A stretch of 64,000 bases of DNA from Paenirhizobium cremeum (GCF_022884085.1 NZ_JAGGCS010000001.1:427251-491250), one strand, 5' to 3'; shown: positions 34,562-48,155, counted from the stretch's first letter. Notes: generated by a model from the letters alone, not told the origin. Program-made: numbers and translations.

Positions 34562-35362
34562 TCAATATTCCGTCGGCACGGTCAGGATCTCCGCCGACGG
34601 ATCTTCGAGAAACGCTCGAACCGTCGGCGGCAAATGCCGCGACGCAAGCGGCAGAACACCGCAGCGCGACAGCACCTGACGAATGTCCGGCTCCCGTCCG
34701 ATATAGCGCCAGATCATCCGCGACGCATAAGGCAGGTTTTCCTTTCGCCAGGACACTCCCATCGTCGTGCCGCGCAGGTAGACCCGCTGATGCGCTTCGA
34801 ACGGCATCAGGATCGTTTGCGAAAGCATTGTGTTACGGCCGATATTGCGCTCGGTAATGAAGATGCGGTTCCGCCAGAAGGCCGCCAGCCCGACATATTT
34901 CGAAAATTGCAGGATCTCCCGCTCGGCATCGCGTATGCGCTCCACCGAGCGAACGCGGATCAACCCGTCCTCCTCGTAAAGCCTGCTGTAGGAGCAGACC
35001 ACCAGCCCCGGCCAAGAGAGCGACAGGTGATACGTCTGATAATATCCAACATGCCGTCTTAGCGCTGCGATATCGCCCGGGAACCCCTGGAAAACATCGG
35101 CGACGCCCTCCGCTCCCCCGAGTGAAGGCCTATGAAGCTTCTGCCCGAAGGAGTGCTCCGGGAGCTGAAAATCGGCCGGCGTCAGGCCGAAGAACGTGGC
35201 GATCCGCGCCAGATTATGGGCAGACGGCTTCGCCTCGCCATTGATGTAGCGATTGAATTGCTGACGGTTGATCCCGATCTCCCGGCAGACCTGCGAGATC
35301 GAGTGCCGCGTTGCGCAGGCCGTCCTGAGGTTTTCGACAAAGGCATCCATTTTCGATTCCAT
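34562..35362 (-). CDS. XRE-type HTH transcriptional regulator with C-terminal sensor-like domain
   Basis: 266 residues. The HTH lies at about residues 18-62 (ISQVCREIGINRQQFNRYIN then a LARIATFFGLTPADF segment). The remaining 200 residues have no recognised domain; they contain a mixed alpha/beta pattern with several Tyr- and Trp-rich strands (YYQTYHLSLSWPG). It is divergent from the orphan binding-protein gene at 35488, across a 125-base region with three copies of ATAGCG. It probably controls the 35488-43 kb catabolic cluster. ATG at 35362 or 35350. Confidence 0.75.
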   Translation of the reverse strand: MESKMDAFVENLRTACATRHSISQVCREIGINRQQFNRYINGEAKPSAHNLARIATFFGLTPADFQLPEHSFGQKLHRPSLGGAEGVADVFQGFPGDIAALRRHVGYYQTYHLSLSWPGLVVCSYSRLYEEDGLIRVRSVERIRDAEREILQFSKYVGLAAFWRNRIFITERNIGRNTMLSQTILMPFEAHQRVYLRGTTMGVSWRKENLPYASRMIWRYIGREPDIRQVLSRCGVLPLASRHLPPTVRAFLEDPSAEILTVPTEY

Positions 35363-35363
35363 G

Positions 35364-35420
35364 CGCTATTTCAGCACGGAATAGATAGCGTAAACCAGCA
35401 TAAAAGAGCGTCAGATAGCG
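35364..35420. promoter_or_regulatory. Repeated AGATAGCG motif in divergent promoter region
   Basis: AGATAGCG occurs at 35383-35390 and 35413-35420, exactly 30 bases apart (about three helical turns). The inverted core CGCTAT is at 35364-35369, next to the regulator's start codon. The layout suggests cooperative binding by the adjacent HTH regulator. Confidence 0.45.
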
Positions 35421-35487
35421 AAATTGCGCGCCGCATTTGCCGCGATACGGTCAGCCCCGGATTTTGAAACAAATAGGGGAACCGACC

Positions 35488-37077
35488 ATGTCCGAATTCA
35501 CCAGAAACACCAACGGCCTTATCCTGCCGATGAGCGTCAACCGCCGCGCTTTCCTCGGCGGCACGGCAGCCCTTGGCGGCCTTGCAGCCCTCGGCGGCGG
35601 CCTTCTTCCCCAATCCGCGCGGGCACAGGAAGCCAAACGCGGCGGCCATCTCAAGCTCGGCCTCAAGGGCGGCGCGACCAGCGACGTTCTCGATCCCGCC
35701 AGCTACAGCGCCTCGGTGCTCTTTGTGATCGGCCGTCTCTGGGGCGATACCCTCGTCGAGTCGGATCCGAAGACCGGCGCGCCGCTGCCCGCGCTTGCCA
35801 CCTCCTGGGAGCCTTCCGCCGACGCCTCCGTCTGGACCTTCAAGATCCGCAGCGACGTTGCTTTCCATGACGGCAGCAAGATGACTGTCTCCGACATCGT
35901 CGCCACACTGAAGCGCCATTCCGACGCAAATTCCAAGTCCGGCGCACTCGGCCTGCTCTCCTCCATCACCGCGATCGAGGAAAAAGCCGGCGATCTCGTC
36001 CTGACGCTCAAGGAAGGCAATGCCGACCTGCCGCTGATGCTGACGGACTACCATCTGATTATCCAGCCCAAGGGTGGCGTAGAAAACCCGGCCGCCGCCA
36101 TCGGCACCGGTCCCTATGTGCTGAGGAGTTTCGAGCCAGGCGTCCGCGCAACCTTCGAGAAGAACGCAAGCGACTGGCGCTCCGACCGCGGTTATGTCGA
36201 GAGCGTCGAAATCATCGTCATGAACGATGCAACCGCCCGTATCGCCGCTCTGTCCTCGGGTCAGGTCCATTTCATCAATACCGTCGATCCGAAGACCGTG
36301 CCGCTCCTGAAGCGTGCGCCGAAGGTCGAGATCGTGCGCAGCTCGGGCAAGGGCTTCTACAGCTTCCTGATGCATTGCGACACGGCACCTTTCGACAATA
36401 ACGACCTGCGTCTCGCCCTGAAATACGCCGTCGACCGTCAGGCGATCCTCGATCAGGTTCTCGGCGGCTTCGGCACGCTCGGCAACGATTATCCAGTGAA
36501 CGGCAACTACGCTCTGGCCCCGGAAAACATCGAGCAGCGCATGTACGACCCGGACAAGGCAGCCTTCCACTTCAAGAAGTCCGGCCTCGACCGCCCGGTC
36601 CTGCTGCGCACGTCCGATGCGGCCTTCCCCGGTGCCGTGGATGCGGCAATCCTCTTCCAGGAAAGCGCCAAGAAGGCGGGCATCGAGATCGAGGTAAAGC
36701 GTGAGCCGGAAGACGGCTACTGGACGAATGTCTGGAACGCGCAGCCCTTCTGCGCATCCTACTGGGGCGGCCGTCCGACGCAGGATTCCCGCTACTCCAC
36801 CTCCTATCTCTCGACGGCGGAATGGAATGACACCCGTTTCAAGCGCGAGGATTTCGACAAGATGCTGCTCGAGGCTCGCTCCGAGCTCGACGACACCAAG
36901 CGCAAGGCACTCTACCACAGCATGGCGCTGATGGTTCGCGACGAAGGCGGCCTCATCCTGCCGGTGTTCAACGACTACATCATGGCGTCTTCGAACACGC
37001 TCAAGGGCTTCGTCGATGATATCGGCAATGACATGTCGAACGGCTATATCGGTAGCCGCGTCTGGTTCGACGCCTGA
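35488..37077 (+). CDS. Orphan SBP_bac_5 substrate-binding protein, paralogue of the 28030 gene
   Basis: 529 residues from ATG 35488 with GGGGAA upstream. It has a twin-arginine-type leader (VNRRAFLGGTAALGG) and cleavage near SARAQ. It aligns along its whole length with the binding protein at 28030: GGHLKLGLKGG, SWEPSADAS.WTFKIR, WGGRPTQDS and the terminal DIGNDMSNGY are shared. No permease or ATPase genes accompany it, so it probably shares the importer at 29728-33180 and widens its ligand range. The next gene encodes a CocE/NonD hydrolase. Confidence 0.88.
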   Translation: MSEFTRNTNGLILPMSVNRRAFLGGTAALGGLAALGGGLLPQSARAQEAKRGGHLKLGLKGGATSDVLDPASYSASVLFVIGRLWGDTLVESDPKTGAPLPALATSWEPSADASVWTFKIRSDVAFHDGSKMTVSDIVATLKRHSDANSKSGALGLLSSITAIEEKAGDLVLTLKEGNADLPLMLTDYHLIIQPKGGVENPAAAIGTGPYVLRSFEPGVRATFEKNASDWRSDRGYVESVEIIVMNDATARIAALSSGQVHFINTVDPKTVPLLKRAPKVEIVRSSGKGFYSFLMHCDTAPFDNNDLRLALKYAVDRQAILDQVLGGFGTLGNDYPVNGNYALAPENIEQRMYDPDKAAFHFKKSGLDRPVLLRTSDAAFPGAVDAAILFQESAKKAGIEIEVKREPEDGYWTNVWNAQPFCASYWGGRPTQDSRYSTSYLSTAEWNDTRFKREDFDKMLLEARSELDDTKRKALYHSMALMVRDEGGLILPVFNDYIMASSNTLKGFVDDIGNDMSNGYIGSRVWFDA

Positions 37078-37100
37078 AAACGCAGGATAGGAAGCCCATC

Positions 37101-39101
37101 ATGCCAGGCACACGCCCCTTCCAAGTCATCGAGAACCAGTGGATCGTCCTGAAGGACGGCACACGTCTTGCCGCCCGCATCTGGATGCCGGACGGGGCGG
37201 AAGCCGATCCCGTGCCGGCGGTTTTCGAGTTCCTGCCCTACCGCAAGCGCGACGGAACCTGCCTGCGCGACGAGTCGACCTATCCGTCCTTCGCGGAGGC
37301 CGGCATTGCCGGCGTCCGCGTCGACATCCGCGGCTCCGGTGAATCGGATGGCGTCATCGACGGCGAATACACTCCGCTCGAGCTCGCCAACGCCTGCGAA
37401 CTCATCGCCTGGATCGCCGAACAGCCGTGGTCGAACGGCTCGGTCGGCATGATGGGCATCTCCTGGGGCGGCTTCAACTGCCTGCAGGTGGCGGCGATGC
37501 GGCCGCCTGCCCTGAAGGCGGTCATTTCGATCGCATCCACCACCGATCGCTACAACGACGATATCCACTACAAGGACGGTTGCCATCTCTCGGCCCAGCT
37601 TTCCTGGGCAGCAACCATGCAGGGCTACCAGTCCCGCTCCCCGGACCCGGCGCTCGTTGGCGACCGCTGGAAGGAAATGTGGCTCGAACGGCTGGAAAAC
37701 GAACCCTTCTTCATGGAGGAATGGCTCTCGCACCAGCGCCGTGACGACTTCTGGAAACACGGCTCGATCTGTGAAGACTTTTCCGCTTTCCAGGTGCCCG
37801 CGCTGGTGATTGCCGGCTGGGCCGACGGCTATCGCAACACGCCGCTCAAGGCCGCGGAAGGCTTGGGCGGCAAGGCCAAGGCGTTGATCGGCCCCTGGGT
37901 CCACAAATATCCGCATTTCGCCTGGCCGAAGCCGCGCGCCGATTTTCTCGGCGAGGCAATCCGCTGGTGGAACCGCTGGCTGCGTGACGAAGCGAACGGT
38001 ATCGAGGATACGCCGCAGGTGCGAGCCTACATCATGGACGGCATCCGCCCCGCTCCGCGCCGCGACGTCGACCCCGGCCGCTGGATTGCCAAGGCTGCAT
38101 GGAGCGAGCCGGAATACCAGTCCTTCGCGGTCGATACCCACGGAGCGCTCGTCACCGGCAAGCCGGCAGGCACGGCTGCAACCGACGTCTTCCTGAAATC
38201 GCCGCTCGATACCGGCACAGCCTCGGGCGAGTGGTTCACCCTGAAGCCGGATGCCGAACTGGCGCTCGACCAGCGCGGCGATGACGCCGGCTCCCTCTGC
38301 TTCGAGACCGCACCGCTCACGCAGGATGTCGATTATCTCGGCCGCCCCGTCGTCACGCTGGAAGTGGCCTGCGATGCGGACTGGGCGAACCTGATTGCCC
38401 GCGTCGTCGATGTCCATCCCGACGGCACCGCCTATCGCGTCTCCTTCGGCGTCCTCAATCTGGCGCATCGTGAGAGCAATGCCGAACCGAAGGCCATGCC
38501 GCATGGCAAGAAGGTCAAGGTAACCGTCACGCTCGACGCCTGCGGTTACCGTTTCCGGACGGGTCACAGAATCCGCCTTGCGCTTTCGACCGCCTACTGG
38601 CCGATGGTTCTGCCGGCGCCCTTCGATCCCGGCCTCACCATCGATGCGGCAAGCCTGTCGCTCGCCCTTCCCCTCCTTGGTGCGCATGACGAAATCGCGG
38701 TGAAGGAGCCGGACAATCCGGACCCTCTGCCGACTTACATCACCCATGAACCGGGTGAGACCCAGCGGCAGGTACTGCGCGATCTCTCCGGCAACAGCAC
38801 GACCTACTACATTCTGGAGGATACAGGACTTTCAGAACATCCCGACACCGGCCTTTCCACCCGCCAGATCCGCGAGGAAGCCTGGTCGATCACCCCAGGC
38901 GATCCGCTGTCCATGGCGGGAACCTCGACCTGGACCTGCGATATGGTCCGTCCCGGCTGGACGGTTCGCTCGGTCGCGACCACGACCATGACCTGCACCG
39001 AGACCGAATGGGTGATCGGGGCGCACGTCACGGCCCACGAAGGCGAGACCCTTGCCTTCGAGCGACACTTCGAGCGCCGTATCGCACGTGATTTCATGTG
39101 A
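37101..39101 (+). CDS. CocE/NonD family serine hydrolase
   Basis: 666 residues. The alpha/beta-hydrolase part (about 15-320) has RVDIRGSGESDG and the nucleophile elbow GISWGG (Ser near 122), Asp in VIAGWADGYR and His in GPWVHKYPHF. The C-terminal part is a jelly-roll PepX_C domain. Members include cocaine esterase, X-prolyl dipeptidyl peptidase and glutaryl-acylases. No signal peptide is visible, so it acts in the cytoplasm, on an ester or amide probably brought in through the neighbouring binding protein. ATG 37101, 23 bases after the binding-protein stop. Confidence 0.87.
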   Translation: MPGTRPFQVIENQWIVLKDGTRLAARIWMPDGAEADPVPAVFEFLPYRKRDGTCLRDESTYPSFAEAGIAGVRVDIRGSGESDGVIDGEYTPLELANACELIAWIAEQPWSNGSVGMMGISWGGFNCLQVAAMRPPALKAVISIASTTDRYNDDIHYKDGCHLSAQLSWAATMQGYQSRSPDPALVGDRWKEMWLERLENEPFFMEEWLSHQRRDDFWKHGSICEDFSAFQVPALVIAGWADGYRNTPLKAAEGLGGKAKALIGPWVHKYPHFAWPKPRADFLGEAIRWWNRWLRDEANGIEDTPQVRAYIMDGIRPAPRRDVDPGRWIAKAAWSEPEYQSFAVDTHGALVTGKPAGTAATDVFLKSPLDTGTASGEWFTLKPDAELALDQRGDDAGSLCFETAPLTQDVDYLGRPVVTLEVACDADWANLIARVVDVHPDGTAYRVSFGVLNLAHRESNAEPKAMPHGKKVKVTVTLDACGYRFRTGHRIRLALSTAYWPMVLPAPFDPGLTIDAASLSLALPLLGAHDEIAVKEPDNPDPLPTYITHEPGETQRQVLRDLSGNSTTYYILEDTGLSEHPDTGLSTRQIREEAWSITPGDPLSMAGTSTWTCDMVRPGWTVRSVATTTMTCTETEWVIGAHVTAHEGETLAFERHFERRIARDFM

Positions 39102-39160
39102 TCGGCGTGCTTTGATAGCCCGCCGCCGAAATGTCGGCGGCGAGTCTGAAGGAGAGTGTC

Positions 39161-40204
39161 ATGAAGGCGATGTTCTACGAGCGTTTTGGCGAAGCCCCGG
39201 AAGTGATCGAGGTTCCGGACCCTTCACCGCCGCCTGCGGGGGTCGTCCTCCGGATCACGGCGACGGGCCTTTGCCGCAGCGACTGGCACGGCTGGATGGG
39301 ACACGATCCGGATATCGGACTGCCGCATGTTCCCGGCCATGAATTTGCCGGTGTGGTCGAGGCCGTTGGCCCGGAGGTGAAACGCTTCAAGGTCGGCGAC
39401 CGCGTGACCGTTCCGTTTGTCTCCGGCTGTGGCCATTGCTTCGAATGCAAATCGGGCAACAGCCAGGTCTGCGAGGAACAGTTCCAGCCCGGCTTCACCC
39501 ATTGGGGCAGCTATGCCGAATTCATGGCGCTCGACTACGCAGACCACAATCTCGTGAAGCTTCCCGACGCGATCGACGATGCGACGGCGGCAAGCCTCGG
39601 CTGCCGCTTCGCAACCTCGTTCCGTGCGGTCGTCGATCAGGGACGCCTCAAGGGCGGCGAGTGGCTGGCCGTGCACGGCTGCGGCGGCGTCGGCCTTTCC
39701 GCCATCATGATCGGCAAGGCGCTCGGCGCCAACGTCGTTGCCGTCGACATCTCCGAAGAAAAGCTGGCGCTCGCCCGCTCGCTTGGCGCATCCGTCGCGA
39801 TCAATTCAACGCGCGAGACGGACGTCGCCGTTGCCGTGCGCGACGCAACCGGCGGCGGCGTTCACGTTTCCATCGATGCGCTGGGCCACCCTTCGACATG
39901 CTGCAACTCGATCGTCAACCTGCGCCGGCGCGGCCGCCACGTACAGGTCGGACTGATGCTCGCCGACCACGCCACACCGCAACTGCCGATGGACCGGGTC
40001 ATCGCCCATGAACTGGAAATCTACGGTAGTCACGGCATGCAATCCTGGCGCTATGACGCCATGCTCGCGATGATCGGAGCCGGCACGCTGAAGCCCCAGC
40101 AGCTTATCGGGCGCCACATATCCCTGACGGAGGCCGTTCCGGCCCTCATGGCGATGGACCGTTTCGCCGAAAGCGGCATCACCATCATCGACCGTTTCGA
40201 GTAG
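39161..40204 (+). CDS. Zinc-dependent alcohol dehydrogenase (MDR family)
   Basis: 347 residues from ATG 39161 (GAAGGAG upstream). [12 protein letters not shown] is the GHE zinc signature; the catalytic Cys is in GLCRSDWHG. The structural-zinc loop [16 protein letters not shown] retains its four cysteines. The NAD(P)-binding motif is [10 protein letters not shown]. It oxidises an alcohol or reduces an aldehyde. It follows the CocE/NonD gene in one direction, so it may process the alcohol released by that hydrolase. Confidence 0.9.
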   Translation: MKAMFYERFGEAPEVIEVPDPSPPPAGVVLRITATGLCRSDWHGWMGHDPDIGLPHVPGHEFAGVVEAVGPEVKRFKVGDRVTVPFVSGCGHCFECKSGNSQVCEEQFQPGFTHWGSYAEFMALDYADHNLVKLPDAIDDATAASLGCRFATSFRAVVDQGRLKGGEWLAVHGCGGVGLSAIMIGKALGANVVAVDISEEKLALARSLGASVAINSTRETDVAVAVRDATGGGVHVSIDALGHPSTCCNSIVNLRRRGRHVQVGLMLADHATPQLPMDRVIAHELEIYGSHGMQSWRYDAMLAMIGAGTLKPQQLIGRHISLTEAVPALMAMDRFAESGITIIDRFE

Positions 40205-40263
40205 AAACGCCGTCCGCAGCGCGCCGCCGGCGCGGGCTCGCAAACATGTCGGGAAAAGCCGCC

Positions 40264-40698
40264 TTACGAAAACATCCGCGTCTCGTTCTGCCTGCTTCCG
40301 GCACTGAGTTCCTGCAGCAGGCGCAATGCCTTCTCGGCATCGGCAGCCGGCACGAAGATGTGGTCGTGATGAAAGGCCGCGACCACATTCGCGGCAATAC
40401 CGTTGCGCGCCAGTTCGCCGGAGACTGCGGCAGTCAGGCCGACGGCTTCCAGAGATGAATGCACGTCGAGCGTGATCTGTCGCATCGGCATTGCCTCGAT
40501 CAGTCCGTGAGCCCTGGCCTTGTCGTCGGAGAGGATCAGCGTCAGCCCCTCTTTCTCCCGGAAGGTTCCGAGCGGATCGAGCAAGCCAAGGTCCAGGCCA
40601 TGCCCCGGCGCCAGATGAATGAAGACGAAGAGGCCGGGCGCAAGCCGCGGCTCCATCTCCGCCAGCAGTCGTGCCGGATCGACGATGCCGCTACTCAT
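40264..40698 (-). CDS. ACT-domain protein
   Basis: 144 residues made of two ACT-type subdomains. The first (about 10-65) reads PGLFVFIHLAP...EGLTLILSDD; the second (about 70-135) contains QITLDVHSSLEAVGLTAAVS and FVPAADAEKALRLLQEL. ACT domains bind amino acids and regulate enzymes. It is a single gene on the minus strand, its start 128 bases from the divergent transporter gene. Its partner is unknown. Confidence 0.8.
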   Translation of the reverse strand: MSSGIVDPARLLAEMEPRLAPGLFVFIHLAPGHGLDLGLLDPLGTFREKEGLTLILSDDKARAHGLIEAMPMRQITLDVHSSLEAVGLTAAVSGELARNGIAANVVAAFHHDHIFVPAADAEKALRLLQELSAGSRQNETRMFS

Positions 40699-40825
40699 CT
40701 GCGCTTCCCCGTATTCTCAAGGCATTCAGACCCGATTCGCCGATGAAATGACTTGCAATGCCATCCGCTTTGCCGCATTCCCGGCCCGGCGCACCGGACG
40801 CGCCGTATTTCAGGACGCCTCCCAT

Positions 40826-42163
40826 ATGACCTCCCTCCCCTTGACGCATACCGCTTCCCGCCCCCTCGACGACCGCGACTACAAGACGCTTGGCCTCTCC
40901 GCACTCGGTGGCGCTCTCGAATTTTATGATTTCATCATCTTCGTCTTCTTTGCAACGGTGATCGGCAAGCTGTTCTTTCCCGAGGGCATGCCGGACTGGC
41001 TGGTTCTGATCCAGACCTTCGGCATCTTCGCCGCCGGTTATCTGGTTCGCCCGCTCGGAGGCATCGTTCTCGCTCATTTCGGGGACCGTTTCGGCCGCAA
41101 GCGCGTTTTCGCCTTCTCCATCCTGCTGATGGCGCTCTCGACGCTCGGCATGGCGCTCATGCCGACCTATGAGAGCATAGGCGTGGCCGCACCCGTTCTG
41201 CTCATCGTCCTGCGCATGCTGCAGGGCGCGGCAATCGGCGGCGAGGTTCCCGGAGCCTGGACCTTCGTGGCCGAGCATGTACCCGCCCGCCGCACCGGTC
41301 TGGCCTGCGGCATCCTGACATCAGGTCTGTCGCTCGGCATCCTTCTGGGATCGATGATCGCCACGCTGATAAACACCGTCTTCCTCCCCGATGAAGTGGC
41401 GTCCTATGCCTGGCGCATCCCCTTCCTGCTTGGCGGCATCTTCGGCCTGATCGCGGTCTATCTTCGCCGCTGGCTCGAGGAGACGCCCGTCTTCGCCGAA
41501 ATGAAGCGCAGCAACGCGCTCTCGGCCGGCCTGCCGCTCAAGGCCGTGCTGCGCGATCATCCGCGCGCGGTCATCATCTCGGCTCTGCTGACCTGGGTTC
41601 TGTCCGCCGCAATCGTCGTCACCACGCTAATGACGGCGACCTTCCTGCAGAAGCTCTACGGCTACACCGCCCGCGAGGCCCTGGCTGCGACCTCTTTCGG
41701 AACGCTCTTCCTGATGATCGGCGTGGTCGCCGCTGGAGCCATCATCGACCGTATCGGCAGCGGACTTTTCTTCACCTTCGGCAGCATCTTCTTTGCTGCC
41801 GCAACCTTCGCCTTCTACACCTACGCCGCAACCTCGCTCGAAGTTCTCTTCGCGCTCTATGCCGTGATGGGTCTTGCGGTCGGCATGGTCGGCGCGGTGC
41901 CCTACGTCATGGTGCGCGCCTTCCCGGCTCCGGTCCGTTTCTCCGGCCTGTCGTTTTCCTACAACATTTCCTATGCCGTCTTCGGCGGACTGACGCCGAT
42001 CGCGGTCACCACCATGCTCGCCGTCAACCCCATGGCCCATGCATGGTATCTGCTGTTCGTGGCGGCTCTTGCCTTCGCCATAGGCATCTATCTGCTCATC
42101 CACGGTGACAAGGTCGAGGCGCACGGCGCAGAACAGGAAAAGCCTCTCCTCGTCGCGGCCTGA
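40826..42163 (+). CDS. MFS transporter, metabolite:H+ symporter (MHS) type
   Basis: 445 residues from ATG 40826; the frame is open further upstream but overlaps the ACT gene's promoter side. Twelve membrane helices. Hallmarks of the MHS/ProP branch: GALEFYDFIIFVFFA in helix 1, HFGDRFGRKRVF in loop 2-3, and RMLQGAAIGGEVPGAW in helix 4. Members import betaines, proline, carboxylates and related osmolytes with protons. Given the local carnitine/betaine genes, a zwitterion or organic acid is possible. Confidence 0.88.
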   Translation: MTSLPLTHTASRPLDDRDYKTLGLSALGGALEFYDFIIFVFFATVIGKLFFPEGMPDWLVLIQTFGIFAAGYLVRPLGGIVLAHFGDRFGRKRVFAFSILLMALSTLGMALMPTYESIGVAAPVLLIVLRMLQGAAIGGEVPGAWTFVAEHVPARRTGLACGILTSGLSLGILLGSMIATLINTVFLPDEVASYAWRIPFLLGGIFGLIAVYLRRWLEETPVFAEMKRSNALSAGLPLKAVLRDHPRAVIISALLTWVLSAAIVVTTLMTATFLQKLYGYTAREALAATSFGTLFLMIGVVAAGAIIDRIGSGLFFTFGSIFFAAATFAFYTYAATSLEVLFALYAVMGLAVGMVGAVPYVMVRAFPAPVRFSGLSFSYNISYAVFGGLTPIAVTTMLAVNPMAHAWYLLFVAALAFAIGIYLLIHGDKVEAHGAEQEKPLLVAA

Positions 42164-42165
42164 TA

Positions 42166-43074
42166 TCAGATCGTTTCCGCCAGCCGGGATACGGCGAAAC
42201 AAAGGGCACCGAAGCCATCTTCGGCGCCCTTGCTCATATGGCGGGCGCGCAGCCAGGCATGCACCATCTGCGGCTCCTCGCGAAACCACACTTCAACCCC
42301 GGCTTCGGCAAGCCGCATCGCATAAAGCCGGCCGTCATCCCGGAGCGGGTCGAAATGTGCTGCTGTCACGTAGGTCGGCGGCAGACCGGCAAAGCTCTTC
42401 GCCCGCAACGGAAAAGCGACCGCATCGTCCTCGGGCGCCTGCAGCACCTCCCGATAATATCGGACATCGGCGGTCGAAAGGCCGGGGGCGTCGCTCATTT
42501 CGGCATAGGAGCCGGTAATGAGGTCACCGCCGAGCCCCGGATAGACCAGCGCCTGCCCGAGGATCTGCGCCGTCCTGCCCTCGTCCCGCGCCCGGAGAGC
42601 AAGGCCGGCGACAAGATTGCCGCCGGCGCTGTCGCCGATCAGCACCAACCGGTCTCCGTCGGCGATCAGCGCATCGAGCACAGCCTGACAATCCTCATGC
42701 TGCGCCGGCCAGACATGCTCCGGCGCCAGCCGATAGTCGATCGCGGTGAGTTCTGCCCCGACGCGATCCGCAATTTCGGCGCAGATGGCATCATGGCTTT
42801 CGAGCGAGCCGACCACGAAACCGCCGCCATGGATATAAACCAGCCTCACGGCAGTCTTCAGCTGCGCCGGCCGATAGAGACGCACCGGCACGCCGGCCAC
42901 CTCTCCGTCCAGCTTCACAAGCCCCTCCGGCGGCGCGGGGGAGAATTCGGCGCACAAAGCGTTGTACCAGAGGCGTTGCTGTCCGATCGGGGCGTCGACA
43001 GCGTCAGGCGGATAGAAGTTGTCGCACCTTTCGAGAAAGGCGAGAATGCCCGGTTCCGTCGGCATGGGTTTCAT
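42166..43074 (-). CDS. Alpha/beta hydrolase, hormone-sensitive-lipase (GDXG) family
   Basis: 302 residues from ATG 43074 (GGGAG upstream); an open extension to 43116 lacks a ribosome site. HGGGFVVGS (oxyanion hole), nucleophile elbow GDSAGGN, Asp in the HFDPLRDDG segment and His in MVHAWLRA make a complete triad. HSL-type esterases cleave short esters in the cytoplasm. Convergent with the transporter gene (3-base gap). Substrate unknown. Confidence 0.88.
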   Translation of the reverse strand: MKPMPTEPGILAFLERCDNFYPPDAVDAPIGQQRLWYNALCAEFSPAPPEGLVKLDGEVAGVPVRLYRPAQLKTAVRLVYIHGGGFVVGSLESHDAICAEIADRVGAELTAIDYRLAPEHVWPAQHEDCQAVLDALIADGDRLVLIGDSAGGNLVAGLALRARDEGRTAQILGQALVYPGLGGDLITGSYAEMSDAPGLSTADVRYYREVLQAPEDDAVAFPLRAKSFAGLPPTYVTAAHFDPLRDDGRLYAMRLAEAGVEVWFREEPQMVHAWLRARHMSKGAEDGFGALCFAVSRLAETI

Positions 43075-43225
43075 CGCTCTGTCTCCCTTGGCACGATACG
43101 GTGGATCGCATGACATTTTTCATGGTCATGCCCACCCCACCGGATCATCATCCGCACCATACGAGTCGTTGTGACTCCGATCCTGCAGAAATGCTCTTCC
43201 ATTTGCGCCCTTGAGAGTTCCAGAC

Positions 43226-44095
43226 ATGGCTTTTTCCATCGATATCCTCGACACCATCTCCGATCCCGGCAAGGCGGACCGCCCCAACGAGGACAGGTTC
43301 GGCTTCAACCCCGATGCCGCCTTCGTTCTGGATGGCGCGACCGGGCTCGGAGACCGGCAGTTCATGGAAGGCCATGGCAGCGATGCGGCATGGATGGCGG
43401 AATTCGCCGCAACCCGGCTCGGCGAAAGGCTCGATGGCGTGGTCGACGTGGCAGAAGCGATCCGTGGGATTTCTTCAGAAGCGCGCGATGCCTTTCATGC
43501 CGTCGCCGGTGAGCAGCCACGCTACGCCTGGCCGAGTTGCAGCCTGACGGGACTGCGCCGCACACCGACGGGTTTCGAGTATTTCGGCCTCGGAGACAGT
43601 TGCCTCTATCTGCTTGACGACAACGGCCGCGGCGACTTCGTGATCCCCATTCCCGGCGCCTATGAATGGGAGCAGCTTGCCGCGCAGAAGCATATCGAGC
43701 GGGCTGGTGGCATCGGCTCATCCGGCAGCGCCGTCGGCGACCCCGACACACTGGAGGATCTGCGCAAGGGTCGCTCGCGGCACAACACCACGGAAAGCAA
43801 TGTCTGGACCTTCGGCATGGTGCCGGAAGCAGCCGACCGTCTTTACCGGCAACCGGTGGAGATCACCGGAGGGGCAACTGCAATCCTCTGCTCGGATGGT
43901 CTGGCCGACCTCGTCGCCCTTTACAAGGTCTACGATCCCGCGGGACTGGTGCGGCGCGCCGAAACCGAGGGGTTATTGCCTCTGGTCGAGGAACTCCGCC
44001 GCTTCGAACGAGAGATCGACCCTGATGGCCTGCGGTTTCCACGCTTCAAGCAAAGTGATGACACCACGGCTATCTTGCTGCGGCTGAAGGCCTGA
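43226..44095 (+). CDS. PP2C-like protein phosphatase
   Basis: 289 residues from ATG 43226. The PP2C metal motifs are visible: RPNEDRFG near the N-terminus, VLDGATG (in place of DGxGG), GDSCLYLL, LCSDGLADLV and SDDTTAILLRL at the end. PP2C enzymes remove phosphate from Ser/Thr. No Ser/Thr kinase or anti-sigma gene is adjacent, so the partner is not visible. The gene stands alone, divergent from the esterase gene. Confidence 0.8.
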   Translation: MAFSIDILDTISDPGKADRPNEDRFGFNPDAAFVLDGATGLGDRQFMEGHGSDAAWMAEFAATRLGERLDGVVDVAEAIRGISSEARDAFHAVAGEQPRYAWPSCSLTGLRRTPTGFEYFGLGDSCLYLLDDNGRGDFVIPIPGAYEWEQLAAQKHIERAGGIGSSGSAVGDPDTLEDLRKGRSRHNTTESNVWTFGMVPEAADRLYRQPVEITGGATAILCSDGLADLVALYKVYDPAGLVRRAETEGLLPLVEELRRFEREIDPDGLRFPRFKQSDDTTAILLRLKA

Positions 44096-44186
44096 CGGCC
44101 AACCCGAAAAATGATTCACACCCAAGGCGATAGCGCAAAAAGCGGAATCGTTTTCGCAAGGCATTCAAGCGATACAGAAATAGCTG

Positions 44187-44337
44187 CCCCTCATCCGCCT
44201 GCCGGCGCTTTCTCCCCGTCAACGGGGAGAAAAAGCACGTCGCAGCGTCTCCATTCCCTCCCCGCTTACGGTCGAAGGAACTTGCCGCGCCGTTTCTTCT
44301 CCCTCGCCCCGCTTGCGGGAAGAGGGCGGGTGAGGAG
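44187..44337. repeat. Rhizobial intergenic mosaic palindrome (RIME-like)
   Basis: A 150-base imperfect palindromic unit between the PP2C gene and metH. The outer arms are CTCATCCGCC and GGCGGGTGAG. Inside, TTTCTCCCCGT (44209-44219) pairs with ACGGGGAGAAA (44222-44232), and a second hairpin uses CTCCCTCGCCCCGC and GGGAAGAGGGCGGG. This pattern is common in Rhizobiaceae intergenic regions. It lies beyond the metH stop and could shape the 3' ends of both convergent transcripts. Confidence 0.65.
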
Positions 44338-44360
44338 CAAAGCGACCACGTGTAGCCGAC

Positions 44361-48116
<3,756 letters not shown>

Positions 48117-48155
48117 CTGGCCAGCCTTCCTTGCAAATGACAATGAATCGAAATC

